Assembly (NCBI GenBank): GCA_029060585.1
Contig: JAIDTS010000012.1
Coordinates: 1 to 26,631 of the forward strand
From: Muribaculaceae bacterium
GTDB taxonomy: Bacteria; Bacteroidota; Bacteroidia; Bacteroidales; Muribaculaceae
Reading direction: 5' to 3'
DNA: 26,631 nt
Shown here: positions 14,539 to 23,816 of the stretch, piece by piece
Layout of the letters: every line of letters begins with the position of its first letter
Numbering within the stretch: position 1 is the first letter of the stretch
The notes under the pieces: generated by a model
Seen by the model: the letters and a program-made list of their open reading frames with translations, nothing else
Told to the model about the DNA's origin: nothing
The model's database searches: none
Made by a program: the position numbers and the translations under genes

Positions 14539-16797
14539 ATGATGAAGAAAGTACTCTATGGAGTCGCTTTGACACTCTTCGCAGGAGCGTCTGTCGTTTC
14601 TCTTCCTTCCTGTAAGGATGACATCAACGACGTGCGTACTCAAACTTCGTATGATCTTAACAAGCTCAAATCACAGCTTGATGCTGAGGCAGCCAGGCTT
14701 GATAAGCGTATCGATGCCGAAGCTGCTGCTCGTCAGGCTGACATTGATTATGTCAAAGGCCTCATTCAGCAGTTGGAAAATAAGGTAGATGGCAACTATG
14801 ACGACCTGCTGAATAAGATCAACGGAGCGATCAGTCGCTTGGACAACATTGAGCCTGTTGTTACAGATCACGAGAATAGAATCAAGGAGCTCGAGGGTCT
14901 GGCTGAAACAATGGCTGCTGAGATTAAGGCTCTTCAGGAAATGGACGAGGTTATTTGGGAGCAGCTTGACCAGCTCAATCAGGCGCTTACTTGGGTCAAC
15001 AACGCCCTCATGCAGGCTCAGGAAGATATCGCAGATCTTCAGGATGCAGTTGACGACATTATCAAGAGCATCGACGATCTTATCAATCAGCTCGATCAGG
15101 AGATTTCAGGTATTCTCATTCAGCGCGTTAAGAGCCCCGTATTCGGCGACGTAAGCCTTCCCGTTGGCATCAAGAGCACTATGCTCTTCAACTGGTTCGG
15201 TTACAACGACCGCGGTCAGGCAGTGACATTCCCTGATGGTAAGGGTCAGTTCAGCGCAAACGGCGATCCCGGCTTCAGCGCTACATCTCTCGGATGGGGT
15301 GATGAAAATAGCGGATTGGCACATGAGTTCGTTAAGGTTCCCGATGGCTACTATGAGCAGGAGCTCTCACTTGGTAAGGTATATGTTACCCTCAATCCTA
15401 TCGGTAAGGTATTCAACAACACCGAGCTCAACCTCGTAAACTCACAGGGTCAGCCCCTTCCCTTCACTGTTGCCCTCACTCCGAGCGATGAACTTCTCAC
15501 TTACGGCATCACCCGTGACGGCTCCACTATCGATAGCGGTCTCTATGAAGGTGAGGTTAAGTTTGCTCTCAGCAACGATCCGGAAGAAAATGAGGCTCTC
15601 TCAGCAGTACGTCTGAGCATAGACGACCAGCTCGTATCCGCTATGAAGCAGGCTGTGAAGGATCCTTCCAAGCGTAACGCTGCTTACCTCCTGAAGTGTC
15701 TCTACGACCAGGTTAACGGCAAGCTCCCAGCTTACGCTCTTGAATATGGCTGGTCTTCTAACATGGAAGACATGGATCCCGGCTTCTCCGGCAAGTCTTA
15801 CCGTGTTCTCAGCCAGTACGACCTCGCTGTAGCAGCAGCTCGTCCTCTCGGCTTCAACTTCCTCGCTGGCCAGACTGGTCCGAGCAATGTAGTGCCCACT
15901 ATCAGCAATCTTGACAATTTCGTAGCTGAGCTTATCAACAAGAACCTCCAGAATCTTGACATCAAGGGTGATGACATCACAGTTCTTGGTCACAAGATTG
16001 GTTTCGTTGGTGAAGTTAAGTTTGCAACAGTTGATAACAAGCTTGTGGCTACCATTACAGGAATCACAGTCGATGGTCTAACTCTTGATCCTATTGAGAA
16101 GGTATGTCAGACTGCTGAAACTGCTTCCGATGATGTTTCTGCTGCTATCGCAGACGCCGTTATTACAAAGATTGGCGCTACATCCGAGGCTGACAAGGCA
16201 ACTGTTAAGGCTTCCATCAATATCGCCCTTCTCCAGCTCCAGAAGCAGATCAATGAGGTTCTCTCGAATGTTAACGGTCAGATTAAAGATACATTCGAAG
16301 GCATGGGTGACTCCGCTGAATCTTACATCAACAAGGTTAACCGCGCTGTAGACCTCTACAACAAGGTTGCTGACAAGATCAACAACTTCTTCCACAACCC
16401 GAACCACTACCTCCAGGTAGCAGCATTCTACGAGGGTGGCAACAACATGGGTATCCTCTCAGGCGACGTTAAGAATCCTACCGTCTTCACTCAGGCAGGC
16501 GGCAACGCATTCAACGTATTCCTCTCCAGCTACACCGGTGAGCTTATCGCTCCTGCCTACAAGAAGTTCCTCGCTGTAACGGGCGTCTACGACAAGAACG
16601 GCAAGAACCTCAACGAGAAGGTAGGTGACTTCAACAAGATGAGCGATGATCTCAACGACGTACTTGATGGCAGCGTAATCCGTGTTAAGGTGCCCGCTTC
16701 CAAGTTCGTGCCCGGCAAGGTATACGAGTTCACTTATCAGGCTCTTGACTACCGTGGCTTCACTTCAACCAAGAAATTCTACATCGAGGTTAAATAA
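14539..16797 (+). CDS. Large coiled-coil lipoprotein with surface-export signal
   Basis: A 752-residue lipoprotein with SPII lipobox SLPSC (Cys25). The next residues, KDD, match the lipoprotein export signal K-(D/E)2 described in Bacteroidetes for surface-exposed lipoproteins, so outer-face display is likely (inference). Residues about 30-195 are predicted coiled coil, with repeats such as LDAEAARLDKRIDAEAAARQ and later heptads rich in Leu, Ile, Asp and Gln. Residues about 200-340 are beta-rich. A second helical stretch lies near 525-625 (LLQLQKQINEVLSNVNGQIKD), and the end is again beta-rich (KKFYIEVK). No named family is recognised. Codon use is narrow, as in abundant envelope proteins, and resembles the OmpA gene that follows after 87 nt. 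The two likely form one transcription unit from the promoter at 14365. Confidence 0.85.
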   Translation: MMKKVLYGVALTLFAGASVVSLPSCKDDINDVRTQTSYDLNKLKSQLDAEAARLDKRIDAEAAARQADIDYVKGLIQQLENKVDGNYDDLLNKINGAISRLDNIEPVVTDHENRIKELEGLAETMAAEIKALQEMDEVIWEQLDQLNQALTWVNNALMQAQEDIADLQDAVDDIIKSIDDLINQLDQEISGILIQRVKSPVFGDVSLPVGIKSTMLFNWFGYNDRGQAVTFPDGKGQFSANGDPGFSATSLGWGDENSGLAHEFVKVPDGYYEQELSLGKVYVTLNPIGKVFNNTELNLVNSQGQPLPFTVALTPSDELLTYGITRDGSTIDSGLYEGEVKFALSNDPEENEALSAVRLSIDDQLVSAMKQAVKDPSKRNAAYLLKCLYDQVNGKLPAYALEYGWSSNMEDMDPGFSGKSYRVLSQYDLAVAAARPLGFNFLAGQTGPSNVVPTISNLDNFVAELINKNLQNLDIKGDDITVLGHKIGFVGEVKFATVDNKLVATITGITVDGLTLDPIEKVCQTAETASDDVSAAIADAVITKIGATSEADKATVKASINIALLQLQKQINEVLSNVNGQIKDTFEGMGDSAESYINKVNRAVDLYNKVADKINNFFHNPNHYLQVAAFYEGGNNMGILSGDVKNPTVFTQAGGNAFNVFLSSYTGELIAPAYKKFLAVTGVYDKNGKNLNEKVGDFNKMSDDLNDVLDGSVIRVKVPASKFVPGKVYEFTYQALDYRGFTSTKKFYIEVK

Positions 16798-16814
16798 GTT
16801 TTGATTGATTTCGT

Positions 16815-16839
16815 GTCCGGAGCCGCTCCGGCTCCGGAC
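16815..16839 (+). other. Perfect intercistronic hairpin between lipoprotein and OmpA genes
   Basis: A 10-bp perfect GC-rich stem (arms GTCCGGAGCC and GGCTCCGGAC) with a 5-nt loop starts 17 nt after the lipoprotein stop. No T run follows. It may stop 3' decay, mark an RNA processing site or partly terminate transcription, which would set different levels of the two proteins. Confidence 0.75.
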
Positions 16840-16884
16840 CGATTCAGAAACTAATCGAAAACCCATTATTTAAAGAATTCAATT

Positions 16885-18012
16885 ATGAAATTAAATAAGA
16901 CTCTGCTCGCTGGTGCGTTGCTTTTCGCTGGAGCCTCCGCAATGGCTCAGGAAACCATCACCGAGTACACTTACGTTCCCAACTGGTATATCCAGGGACA
17001 GTTCGGTGGACAGGAAACACTTGGTGAAACTTCCTTCGGCCACCTCTTCAGCCCGAATGCACAGATCGCTGGCGGCTACAACTTCAACCCCTATATCGGC
17101 GCTCGTCTCGCCGTCAACGCATGGCGCTCACGTGGCGCTCAGAACTTCCAGAGCGAAACTGTAGGCAACCAGCGTTGGAAATGGAACTACGTAGCTCCCA
17201 CAGTTGACGTTGTTGTCAACATGACCAACCTCATCGGTGGCTACAATCCCTATCGTCTCGTTGACGTTGACCTCATCGCAGGCGTTGGCTGCAACTTCGC
17301 ATTCAACAACCACGAGGCTAACGAGGCTAACGCAGCCCTCACAGGAGTAGGTGCTGACGGTCTCGGTCTTCTCTGGCAGAAGAATTCACAGCGTTTCCTT
17401 GGCCAGTTCGGTCTTGACGTTAACTTCAACGTTTCCGAGCACGTTGCAATCGGCGTTGAACTTATGTCTAACGTTCTTGCCGACGGCTACAACTCAAAGA
17501 AGGCAAACAATGCAGACTGGTATTTCAACGGCCTCGTTGGCGTGAAGTACACCTTCGGCCCGAAGTACAACAAGACTACCCGCACAGTTGAAGTTCCCGT
17601 CGCTCAGCCCCAGATCATCGAGCGAATCATCGAGAAGGTTGTTGAGCCCGCTCCTGTGACCAACGTTGTTGAGGAGGTTAAACCCGAAATGCTTCGTCGT
17701 GACATCTTCTTCCGCATCAACACCGCAACTATCACCGCTCAGGAAATGTTCAAGGTGACAGAGGTAGCTGAGTTCCTCAAGGATCACCCCAATGCAAAGG
17801 TTGTCGTTACCGGTTATGCTGACAAGGGCACTGGTACACTCGCTATCAACCTCCGTCTGAGCAAGCAGCGTGCAGAGATCGTTGCCAACACTCTCAAGTC
17901 TAAGTACAACATCGCAGCCGACCGCATCATCGTCAAGAGCATGGGCGAGGCTGAGGAGCAGCCCTACGCTGATCCTGTAGACAACCGTGTTGCAATCTGC
18001 GTCTGCGAGTAA
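16885..18012 (+). CDS. OmpA-family outer-membrane protein
   Basis: A 375-residue outer-membrane protein. The signal peptide MKLNKTLLAGALLFAGASAMA|Q is clear. Residues about 25-226 form a beta-barrel of eight or so strands (NWYIQGQFGGQETLG, AQIAGGYNFNPYIGARLAVNAW, WYFNGLVGVKYTFG). A Pro/Glu/Val linker (232-265) leads to an OmpA C-terminal domain. The peptidoglycan-binding residues are present: Asp in VVTGYADKGTGT, LSKQRAEIVAN, and the late Arg in DNRVAICV. It anchors the outer membrane to the cell wall. Narrow codon use indicates high expression. No separate promoter is evident, so it is probably expressed with the upstream lipoprotein; a strong terminator follows. Confidence 0.93.
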   Translation: MKLNKTLLAGALLFAGASAMAQETITEYTYVPNWYIQGQFGGQETLGETSFGHLFSPNAQIAGGYNFNPYIGARLAVNAWRSRGAQNFQSETVGNQRWKWNYVAPTVDVVVNMTNLIGGYNPYRLVDVDLIAGVGCNFAFNNHEANEANAALTGVGADGLGLLWQKNSQRFLGQFGLDVNFNVSEHVAIGVELMSNVLADGYNSKKANNADWYFNGLVGVKYTFGPKYNKTTRTVEVPVAQPQIIERIIEKVVEPAPVTNVVEEVKPEMLRRDIFFRINTATITAQEMFKVTEVAEFLKDHPNAKVVVTGYADKGTGTLAINLRLSKQRAEIVANTLKSKYNIAADRIIVKSMGEAEEQPYADPVDNRVAICVCE

Positions 18013-18065
18013 TTGTTGAAATCTCGAGCTAAGGATACAATATTAGATGTATTCTCAGCGTTATG

Positions 18066-18112
18066 AAAAAGCACATCCGTCGTACACACCGCGTGCACGG
18101 CGGATGCTTTTT
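18066..18112 (+). terminator. Intrinsic terminator after the OmpA gene
   Basis: A GC-rich stem (AAAAGC-ACATCCGTCG against CGGCGGATGCTTTTT) with a loop of about 15 nt ends in a T run. It begins 53 nt after the OmpA stop and ends only 15 nt before the next start codon, so it also lies in the leader of the 18128 gene if that gene's promoter is upstream of it. Confidence 0.8.
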
Positions 18113-18127
18113 ATAATCAATAAGTAA

Positions 18128-19297
18128 ATGCTTATGAAGAAACTTCTACTTGCAGCAATTGTTTCCGTCGTCGCCTCCTCGGCTTTTGCTGAGCTTCCGG
18201 CCGACGGATATTACCGTGTGCAGAATGCATACACAAAGCGCTACGCTTATCTTCTCGATAATAAAGGGTCAATCAATATTGGAGGCACTACCGTAGATGT
18301 CGGAGCACTTAAGATGTATCTGGATGTGACGAATCTCAACACAGATCCAGCAGATATCTTCTATATCGACCATCACACCGACAATCCAAACAAATATGAC
18401 ATAAGCGGGCAGGGAACGAGTGTCTATGCCTTTATTGGCCAATATGTCGATATTGTCGAGTCCAGAAAACAGTATGAAGGTCGTGACGCATATATGCTCT
18501 ATGGCACAGATAGTGGCATGGTGAAATATATCGGCGACATATGGCTGAATATGTCAGACAACGAGGGCATGTCTTCTTCTGAGGCAAAAGGGGATGACCG
18601 AAAGTGGTATTTAAACCCTGTTGACGCAAAGACTGATCAATATTTTGGAATCGCTCCCTCTCAGACAGCGCAGGGAAAGTATTACGGCTCTTTGTATGCG
18701 GGATTCCCTTACAGTGCATACTCTGAAGGAGTGAAGTTTTACACCATCACGGAAATAGACCCCCGCGGTGCAGCAATCATAAGCGAGGTTTACGGAACGG
18801 TGCCGGCAGGAACGCCCGTCATCGTAGAATGTGCCAATCCGTTGGCTACCGACAACCGGCTTAATGTAGGACCCGCTTCTTATAGCGGTACTGTCAGCGG
18901 AAATCTTCTCAAAGGAGTCTATTTTGATAATCCTTCCGGTTCGCATTATAACCGCACGCGTTTCGACAGGGAAACGATGCGAGTGCTTGGAGTGAAGAAC
19001 GGGCACCTCGCCTTTGTGGAAGGAGACTACGATTTCATTCCGCGCAATCAGGCATATCTTCAGCTGACAGATCCGAGCCAGTATGCCGTGAAGGACTTCA
19101 TCGTAATGACTGCAGAACAGCGCGATAATGAGCTTGGCGTAGTAGCATCGATTCCGGTGTCGGCATCAGTAGATGTCTATAGCCTTGACGGACGGCTTGT
19201 AGAGAGCGGCATAGCAAGGGAAGACGTATCTTCTCTTGGCAAGGGAATCTATATCTTGCGCTCCGCAGGCGCGACCGAGAAACTCATCGTGCGCTAA
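18128..19297 (+). CDS. Secreted protein with T9SS-like C-terminal tail
   Basis: A 389-residue exported protein. The signal peptide MKKLLLAAIVSVVASSAFA|E is best read from ATG at 18134; ATG at 18128 adds two residues. The mature N-terminus DGYYRVQNAYTKRYAYLLD begins a domain often seen at the start of secreted Bacteroidales proteins of unknown function. The middle is beta-rich. The last 45 residues (SVDVYSLDGRLVESG, then GKGIYILRS and KLIVR) match the pattern of type IX secretion sorting domains (type A). Secretion or surface anchoring by T9SS is inferred from this tail alone. The gene is enclosed by terminators at both ends, with no convincing promoter between the first terminator and its ATG. 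Confidence 0.75.
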   Translation: MLMKKLLLAAIVSVVASSAFAELPADGYYRVQNAYTKRYAYLLDNKGSINIGGTTVDVGALKMYLDVTNLNTDPADIFYIDHHTDNPNKYDISGQGTSVYAFIGQYVDIVESRKQYEGRDAYMLYGTDSGMVKYIGDIWLNMSDNEGMSSSEAKGDDRKWYLNPVDAKTDQYFGIAPSQTAQGKYYGSLYAGFPYSAYSEGVKFYTITEIDPRGAAIISEVYGTVPAGTPVIVECANPLATDNRLNVGPASYSGTVSGNLLKGVYFDNPSGSHYNRTRFDRETMRVLGVKNGHLAFVEGDYDFIPRNQAYLQLTDPSQYAVKDFIVMTAEQRDNELGVVASIPVSASVDVYSLDGRLVESGIAREDVSSLGKGIYILRSAGATEKLIVR

Positions 19298-19346
19298 AGC
19301 CTAAGAGTGTCGCTGCTCAAACATTATATTGGTTTCAATGTTATAT

Positions 19347-19379
19347 AAAGTGGGGACGCCGGAAGCGTCCGCACTTTTT
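19347..19379 (+). terminator. Intrinsic terminator after the 18128 gene
   Basis: Stem AAAGTGGGGACGC against GCGTCCGCACTTT with one G-G mismatch and a 5-nt loop, followed by a T run at 19375-19379. It begins 50 nt after the stop codon. The rest of the 162-nt spacer to the helicase gene is AT-rich without a clear promoter match. Confidence 0.85.
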
Positions 19380-19459
19380 GTTTATCTACAATGCAGACCA
19401 AATGGCTTGAGATATTGTAAGATTATAATATAGAAATAGCTAATAAAAAACCAATAATT

Positions 19460-21439
19460 ATGGAAAATAATCAGGACAACCTGCAAGATATAGAGAAAAT
19501 AGAGATCCCGCAGGATCAGGAACCTACACGGGAAATGAAGACTTTCGAGGATCTGGGAGTAGCACCGCAACTTCTGAAGGCAATCGGCGAACTCGGTTTC
19601 GAGCATCCGATGCCGATCCAGGAGATGGTGATTCCCCATCTTATCTCTAAGGAGGGTGATGTGGTGGGTCTCGCTCAGACCGGCACAGGCAAGACGGCGG
19701 CATTCGGACTTCCGCTGCTCCAGCGTATAGATCCCGACAGCGACGACACCCAAGCCCTCGTGATCGCTCCTACCCGTGAGCTCTGTCTCCAGATAGCCGG
19801 CGACCTTGCCGATTTCGCGAAATATCTTGACGGAGTGAAGATAATTCCGGTCTATGGCGGCAGCAGCATCGACTCTCAGATAAAGGCGATCAGGAAGGGC
19901 GCGCAAGTGATAGTGGCGACTCCCGGCCGCTTGATCGACCTCATCAAGAGGGGAGTGGTAAAGCTCGACAAGGTGAACACCGTGATCCTAGACGAGGCCG
20001 ACGAGATGCTCAACATGGGTTTCATCGACGACATCAACGAAATACTTTCGCACGTGCCTGAAGATAGGAAGATGCTGATGTTCTCGGCCACCATGCCCAA
20101 GGAAATAGCCGGAATAGCAAGAAAGTTCATGAAGGATCCTGTGGAATTCGTAGCAGGTAACAAGAACGAGGGCTCGAAAAACGTCAAGCATATCTACTAC
20201 ATGGTCAAGGCCCACGACAAGTATCTTGCCCTCAAGCGTGTAGCCGACAACAATCCCGACATATACGGCATCATCTTCTGTCGCACCAAAAAGGAGACGC
20301 AGGAGATAGCCGACAAACTGATAGCCGACGGCTACAACGCCGACTGTCTGCACGGCGACCTCTCGCAGGCACAGCGCGACCTGGCGATGAAGAAATTCCG
20401 CGACCACGTCACGCAGCTTCTCGTAGCAACCGACGTAGCCGCCCGCGGTCTTGACGTGGACGACCTCACGCACGTCATCAACTACGGGCTCCCCGACGAT
20501 GTGGCTGTCTATACCCACCGGTCGGGACGTACCGGACGCGCAAACAAGACCGGTGTCTCTGTAGCCATCATCCATTCGCGCGAGCGCAGCAAGCTTCGCG
20601 AGATAGAAAAGAGGATCGGCAAGACATTCGAATATAAGAAGGTTCCTACTCCCGACCATATCATCGAGAAGCAGATCTATCACCTTGCCGACCGCATAGA
20701 GCGCGTGGAGGTGGACGACGAGCAGATTCAGAAATTCCTGCCGGGAGTGCGCAAGAAGCTGGAATGGCTTTCAGAGGAAGACCTGCTGAAGCGGGTGCTC
20801 TCCCTCGAGTTCAACCGTCTGCTCGACTACTACCGCGATATGCCTGACATCGACCTCAACGCCGACGCCAAAAGAGACAGGTCCGAAGGAGGAGAGCGGA
20901 GAGACCGCAAAGGGCGCGGAGAACGAGGAGAGCGCCGTGAGCGGGGCGACAAGGACCGGCGAACCGCAGAAGAAGGATATGAGCGACTGATGGTCAACAT
21001 CGGCAAGGCCGCCGGATTCTTCCCCGGCAACCTGATGGAGCTGATCAACCGCTCGGTGGTAGGCGCCAAGCCCGAGATCGGACGCATCGACCTTCTGCCC
21101 GAGTATACTCTATTTGACGTGCGCAAGAAGGATGCCCGGAAGGTCGTAGACGCGCTTCGCAACGCCGATTTCTTCGGACGCCGTATAAGGGCGGAATTCG
21201 CCACAGACCGCGACTATTCCCGCGAGGCGAAAGACCGTGCGAAGAAGGCCGAGATCAAGAAGAGCAGAGCGGCGAGCGGCGAGCGGAAGACTAAGAAGAC
21301 AGCAAGAACTGACTACGAGATGTCGCTCGCGGGCCCGGCAGCAGGAAAGAAGAAAGAAAAGAAGGAGAGGAAGTCAAAGAAGACCGAAGCTCCTAAAACA
21401 AAATATAACGGAAACTACGATATTTTCAAAAAGAAATGA
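19460..21439 (+). CDS. DEAD-box RNA helicase with DbpA-type RNA-binding domain (DeaD/CsdA-like)
   Basis: A 659-residue ATP-dependent RNA helicase. Motifs in order: Q motif (KTFEDLGV...PMPIQ), Walker A AQTGTGKT (72-79), PTREL, TPGR, DEAD (178-181), SAT (209-211), ARGLDV and HRSGRTGR (353-360). A very basic Arg/Glu/Gly linker (about 468-503) leads to a DbpA-type RNA-binding domain (about 508-582, with IGKAAGFFPGNLMELI and IGRIDLLPEYTLFDV). The end is a Lys-rich tail. The order matches DeaD/CsdA helicases, which act in ribosome assembly, mRNA decay and cold adaptation. Its stop overlaps the start of the DUF3256 gene by 4 nt (ATGA), indicating translational coupling. It probably starts a new unit after the terminator at 19347. 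Confidence 0.94.
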   Translation: MENNQDNLQDIEKIEIPQDQEPTREMKTFEDLGVAPQLLKAIGELGFEHPMPIQEMVIPHLISKEGDVVGLAQTGTGKTAAFGLPLLQRIDPDSDDTQALVIAPTRELCLQIAGDLADFAKYLDGVKIIPVYGGSSIDSQIKAIRKGAQVIVATPGRLIDLIKRGVVKLDKVNTVILDEADEMLNMGFIDDINEILSHVPEDRKMLMFSATMPKEIAGIARKFMKDPVEFVAGNKNEGSKNVKHIYYMVKAHDKYLALKRVADNNPDIYGIIFCRTKKETQEIADKLIADGYNADCLHGDLSQAQRDLAMKKFRDHVTQLLVATDVAARGLDVDDLTHVINYGLPDDVAVYTHRSGRTGRANKTGVSVAIIHSRERSKLREIEKRIGKTFEYKKVPTPDHIIEKQIYHLADRIERVEVDDEQIQKFLPGVRKKLEWLSEEDLLKRVLSLEFNRLLDYYRDMPDIDLNADAKRDRSEGGERRDRKGRGERGERRERGDKDRRTAEEGYERLMVNIGKAAGFFPGNLMELINRSVVGAKPEIGRIDLLPEYTLFDVRKKDARKVVDALRNADFFGRRIRAEFATDRDYSREAKDRAKKAEIKKSRAASGERKTKKTARTDYEMSLAGPAAGKKKEKKERKSKKTEAPKTKYNGNYDIFKKK

Positions 21440-22140
21440 CATTATCCAGAACATGGGTACGCCTAAGGACGCTCACAGGCAGATGGCTGATGACGTTGAT
21501 CTTCCTCGCGACTATGGCCGCGGGGAATGCCGGCATTAAGGAAGACGCTTCTTTGGAGGAGACACTGACGCCTCTTAAGGTTTTCGCCGAACTTCCGCTC
21601 GAGGTGTCGGAGATGATGCGTCCATCCACGCGGCTCGATATGATAGACTATTACACGCAGGCCGACAGCCTGCTGACAGCTATTAACGCGCTCGGAGGGG
21701 AGAGCAGGATCGAGACCGTAGCTCCGGACTACATGAAGGTGTCGGTCACTCCTGTGAGCACCCTTGAGATCAAGCTGCTCGAGGCGGGAAAGAAGCAGAT
21801 CGTCATGACTCTTTACACCACGGGAGGTGACGGAACGGCTCGCGACACAGAAGTCCGTTTCTTCGACTCCGAACTGAGGCCTCTTGACGCCTCCGGATTG
21901 TTAAGGGCTCCTGAGACTATGGATTTCTTCTCTCTCAAGGGAAGCGGGATGAGTAAGCGCGAGCTTCTCGAGAAGATTCCATTCCCGGCCGTCGCCTACG
22001 CCACGGGCCCCGGAGACGTGCCGCTGACCGCCACTTTCACGACTCTCGACATCATCTCGAAAGAAGACCGCGAGCTCCTGACTCCCCTCCTGACGCCCGC
22101 ACTATCAGCCCCCTGGAAAGGTCAGTTCCGGTTTAAGTAA
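21436..22140 (+). CDS. DUF3256 family exported protein
   Basis: A 234-residue protein with an N-terminal signal segment (RWLMTLIFLATMAAGNAG). It matches the Bacteroidales DUF3256 family by LPLEVSEMMRPSTRLDMIDYY, DYMKVSVTPVSTLEIKLLE and VRFFDSELRPL. The function is unknown; export to the periplasm is likely. The ATG overlaps the helicase stop (ATGA at 21436-21439), so translation is probably coupled. A later ATG at 21490 would give a more compact signal peptide and is an alternative start. gltX follows after 33 nt and may belong to the same transcript. Confidence 0.85.
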   Translation: MTLSRTWVRLRTLTGRWLMTLIFLATMAAGNAGIKEDASLEETLTPLKVFAELPLEVSEMMRPSTRLDMIDYYTQADSLLTAINALGGESRIETVAPDYMKVSVTPVSTLEIKLLEAGKKQIVMTLYTTGGDGTARDTEVRFFDSELRPLDASGLLRAPETMDFFSLKGSGMSKRELLEKIPFPAVAYATGPGDVPLTATFTTLDIISKEDRELLTPLLTPALSAPWKGQFRFK

Positions 22141-22173
22141 TTTCAACTATACAACTCAACAATCCCATAACCA

Positions 22174-23700
22174 ATGAAAACCCGAGTAAGATTCGCGCCG
22201 TCGCCGACAGGCCCCCTGCATATCGGAGGCGTGCGCACAGCGCTTTTCAACTATCTCTTCACCCGCCAGCATGGCGGCGACATGATCCTCCGCATCGAAG
22301 ACACCGACAGCCGTCGTTTCGTGCCTGGAGCGGAGGAATACATCTGCGAGAGCCTTGACTGGCTCGGCATTAAGTTTGACGAAGGTGTACGCGAGGGTGG
22401 TCCGCACGGCCCCTACAAGCAGAGCCAGCGCCGCGACATCTACCGCAAGTATGCCGACCAGCTCCTGGAGGCCGGAAAGGCTTACATCGCTTTCGACACT
22501 CCGGAGGAACTCGAGGCTGCACGCGCTGAGAAACCCAACTTCCAGTATGACGCCCACACACGCGGCGAAATGCGCAATTCTCTGACGATGCCCGCTGAGG
22601 AGGTAAAGCGTCTCATTGATGAAGGCCATCAGTACGTCATCCGCTTCAAGACCGAGCCCAACGTAGACGTGACAGTCAACGACCTTATACGCGGAGAGGT
22701 GGTGATCAACTCCAATATAATCGACGACAAGGTGCTCTACAAGAGCGCAGACGACCTTCCGACGTATCATCTCGCCAATATAGTAGACGATCATCTGATG
22801 GAGATCACCCACGTTATCCGCGGGGAGGAATGGCTTCCCTCCGCACCGCTGCACGTGCTTCTCTACCAGGCTTTTGGGTGGGAAGACACAATGCCTCAGT
22901 TCGTACATCTTCCCCTTCTCCTGAAGCCTGTCGGCAATGGCAAACTTTCGAAGCGCGACGGCGACAAGCTCGGTTTCCCGGTATTCCCCCTCGAATGGCA
23001 CGACCCGAAGAGCGGAGAGATCTCATCAGGATATCGCGAGAAGGGTTATCTTCCCGAGGCTGTGGTCAACTTCCTTGCCCTCCTCGGCTGGAATCCGGGC
23101 GACGACTCCGAGATCATGAGTATGGATGAACTTATCGAGAAGTTCTCTTTCGACCACTGCTCGAAGTCAGGCGCGAAGTTCGACTACAAGAAGGGCATTT
23201 GGTTCAACCACGAATACCTCATGCGCATGGACGACATGGCTCTCGCGGAGCTCTTCATGCCCGTCCTTAAGGAGCGTCTTGCCGAGCGCGGAAAGAGCGC
23301 CGACGATTTCGGCATGGACTATGTAGCAAAGGCCGTAGGAATGGTCAAGGGACGCATCGAGTTCGTCCAGGATCTATGGGACCAGGGAGACTTCTTCTTC
23401 GTGGCTCCGGAGTCGTATGCGGAGAAAGACGTGAAGAAACGCTGGCAGGAAGACACTCCGCGCATTATGGAAGAATTGATCGGAGTGCTCGAGGGTATCG
23501 ACGACATGACGTCGGCCAACGCCGAGAAGATAGTACTCGACTGGATAGCAGAGAAGGGGTATCACCTCGGCAACGTCATGAATGCCTTCCGTCTCGCCGT
23601 AGTTGGCGCATGCCGAGGCCCGCACATGTTCGACATCACCGAGCTGATGCCGAAGAGCGAGGTCATCGCCCGCATCCGCCGTGCAATAGAGAAGATCTGA
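22174..23700 (+). CDS. gltX: Glutamate--tRNA ligase
   Basis: A 508-residue class I synthetase that charges tRNA-Glu. It opens [16 protein letters not shown] with the HIGH motif as HIGG (16-19), then [17 protein letters not shown] and YKQSQR. The KMSKS loop is KLSKR (257-261) in [11 protein letters not shown]. The C-terminal anticodon-binding domain is all helical ([27 protein letters not shown]). Length and motif spacing are standard for Bacteroidetes. No Cys4 zinc knuckle is present, as in many non-proteobacterial GltX. The long hairpin at 23738 lies 37 nt beyond its stop. Confidence 0.96.
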   Translation: MKTRVRFAPSPTGPLHIGGVRTALFNYLFTRQHGGDMILRIEDTDSRRFVPGAEEYICESLDWLGIKFDEGVREGGPHGPYKQSQRRDIYRKYADQLLEAGKAYIAFDTPEELEAARAEKPNFQYDAHTRGEMRNSLTMPAEEVKRLIDEGHQYVIRFKTEPNVDVTVNDLIRGEVVINSNIIDDKVLYKSADDLPTYHLANIVDDHLMEITHVIRGEEWLPSAPLHVLLYQAFGWEDTMPQFVHLPLLLKPVGNGKLSKRDGDKLGFPVFPLEWHDPKSGEISSGYREKGYLPEAVVNFLALLGWNPGDDSEIMSMDELIEKFSFDHCSKSGAKFDYKKGIWFNHEYLMRMDDMALAELFMPVLKERLAERGKSADDFGMDYVAKAVGMVKGRIEFVQDLWDQGDFFFVAPESYAEKDVKKRWQEDTPRIMEELIGVLEGIDDMTSANAEKIVLDWIAEKGYHLGNVMNAFRLAVVGACRGPHMFDITELMPKSEVIARIRRAIEKI

Positions 23701-23737
23701 AAGTGTTAAATAGCATACTCCACAAAACAAACGACCT

Positions 23738-23778
23738 GCGATGTGCGTTAATTCCTTACGGGAATTTGCGCACATCGC
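23738..23778 (+). other. Long two-part hairpin between gltX and the Omp28-like gene
   Basis: Perfect 10-bp outer stem (GCGATGTGCG with CGCACATCGC), a 2x2 internal loop, then a 6-bp inner stem (AATTCC with GGAATT) closed by a 5-nt loop. No T run follows, so it is not a standard terminator. It lies 37 nt after gltX and 38 nt before the next ATG, so it could act as a 3' stabiliser, a terminator of another kind, or a leader control element. Confidence 0.75.
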
Positions 23779-23816
23779 GCATTTCTATTGAAAACAACAT
23801 TAACAACAATAAAAGT

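Noticed and set aside
22156..23001. 281-codon antisense frame on the minus strand within gltX
   Set aside because: Amino-acid content is that of a reverse-read gene; no family match, promoter or start context. gltX itself is unambiguous.
23376..23816. Open frame that would extend the Omp28-like protein by 147 residues upstream
   Set aside because: It lies within gltX in another frame, and a clean signal peptide starts at 23817.
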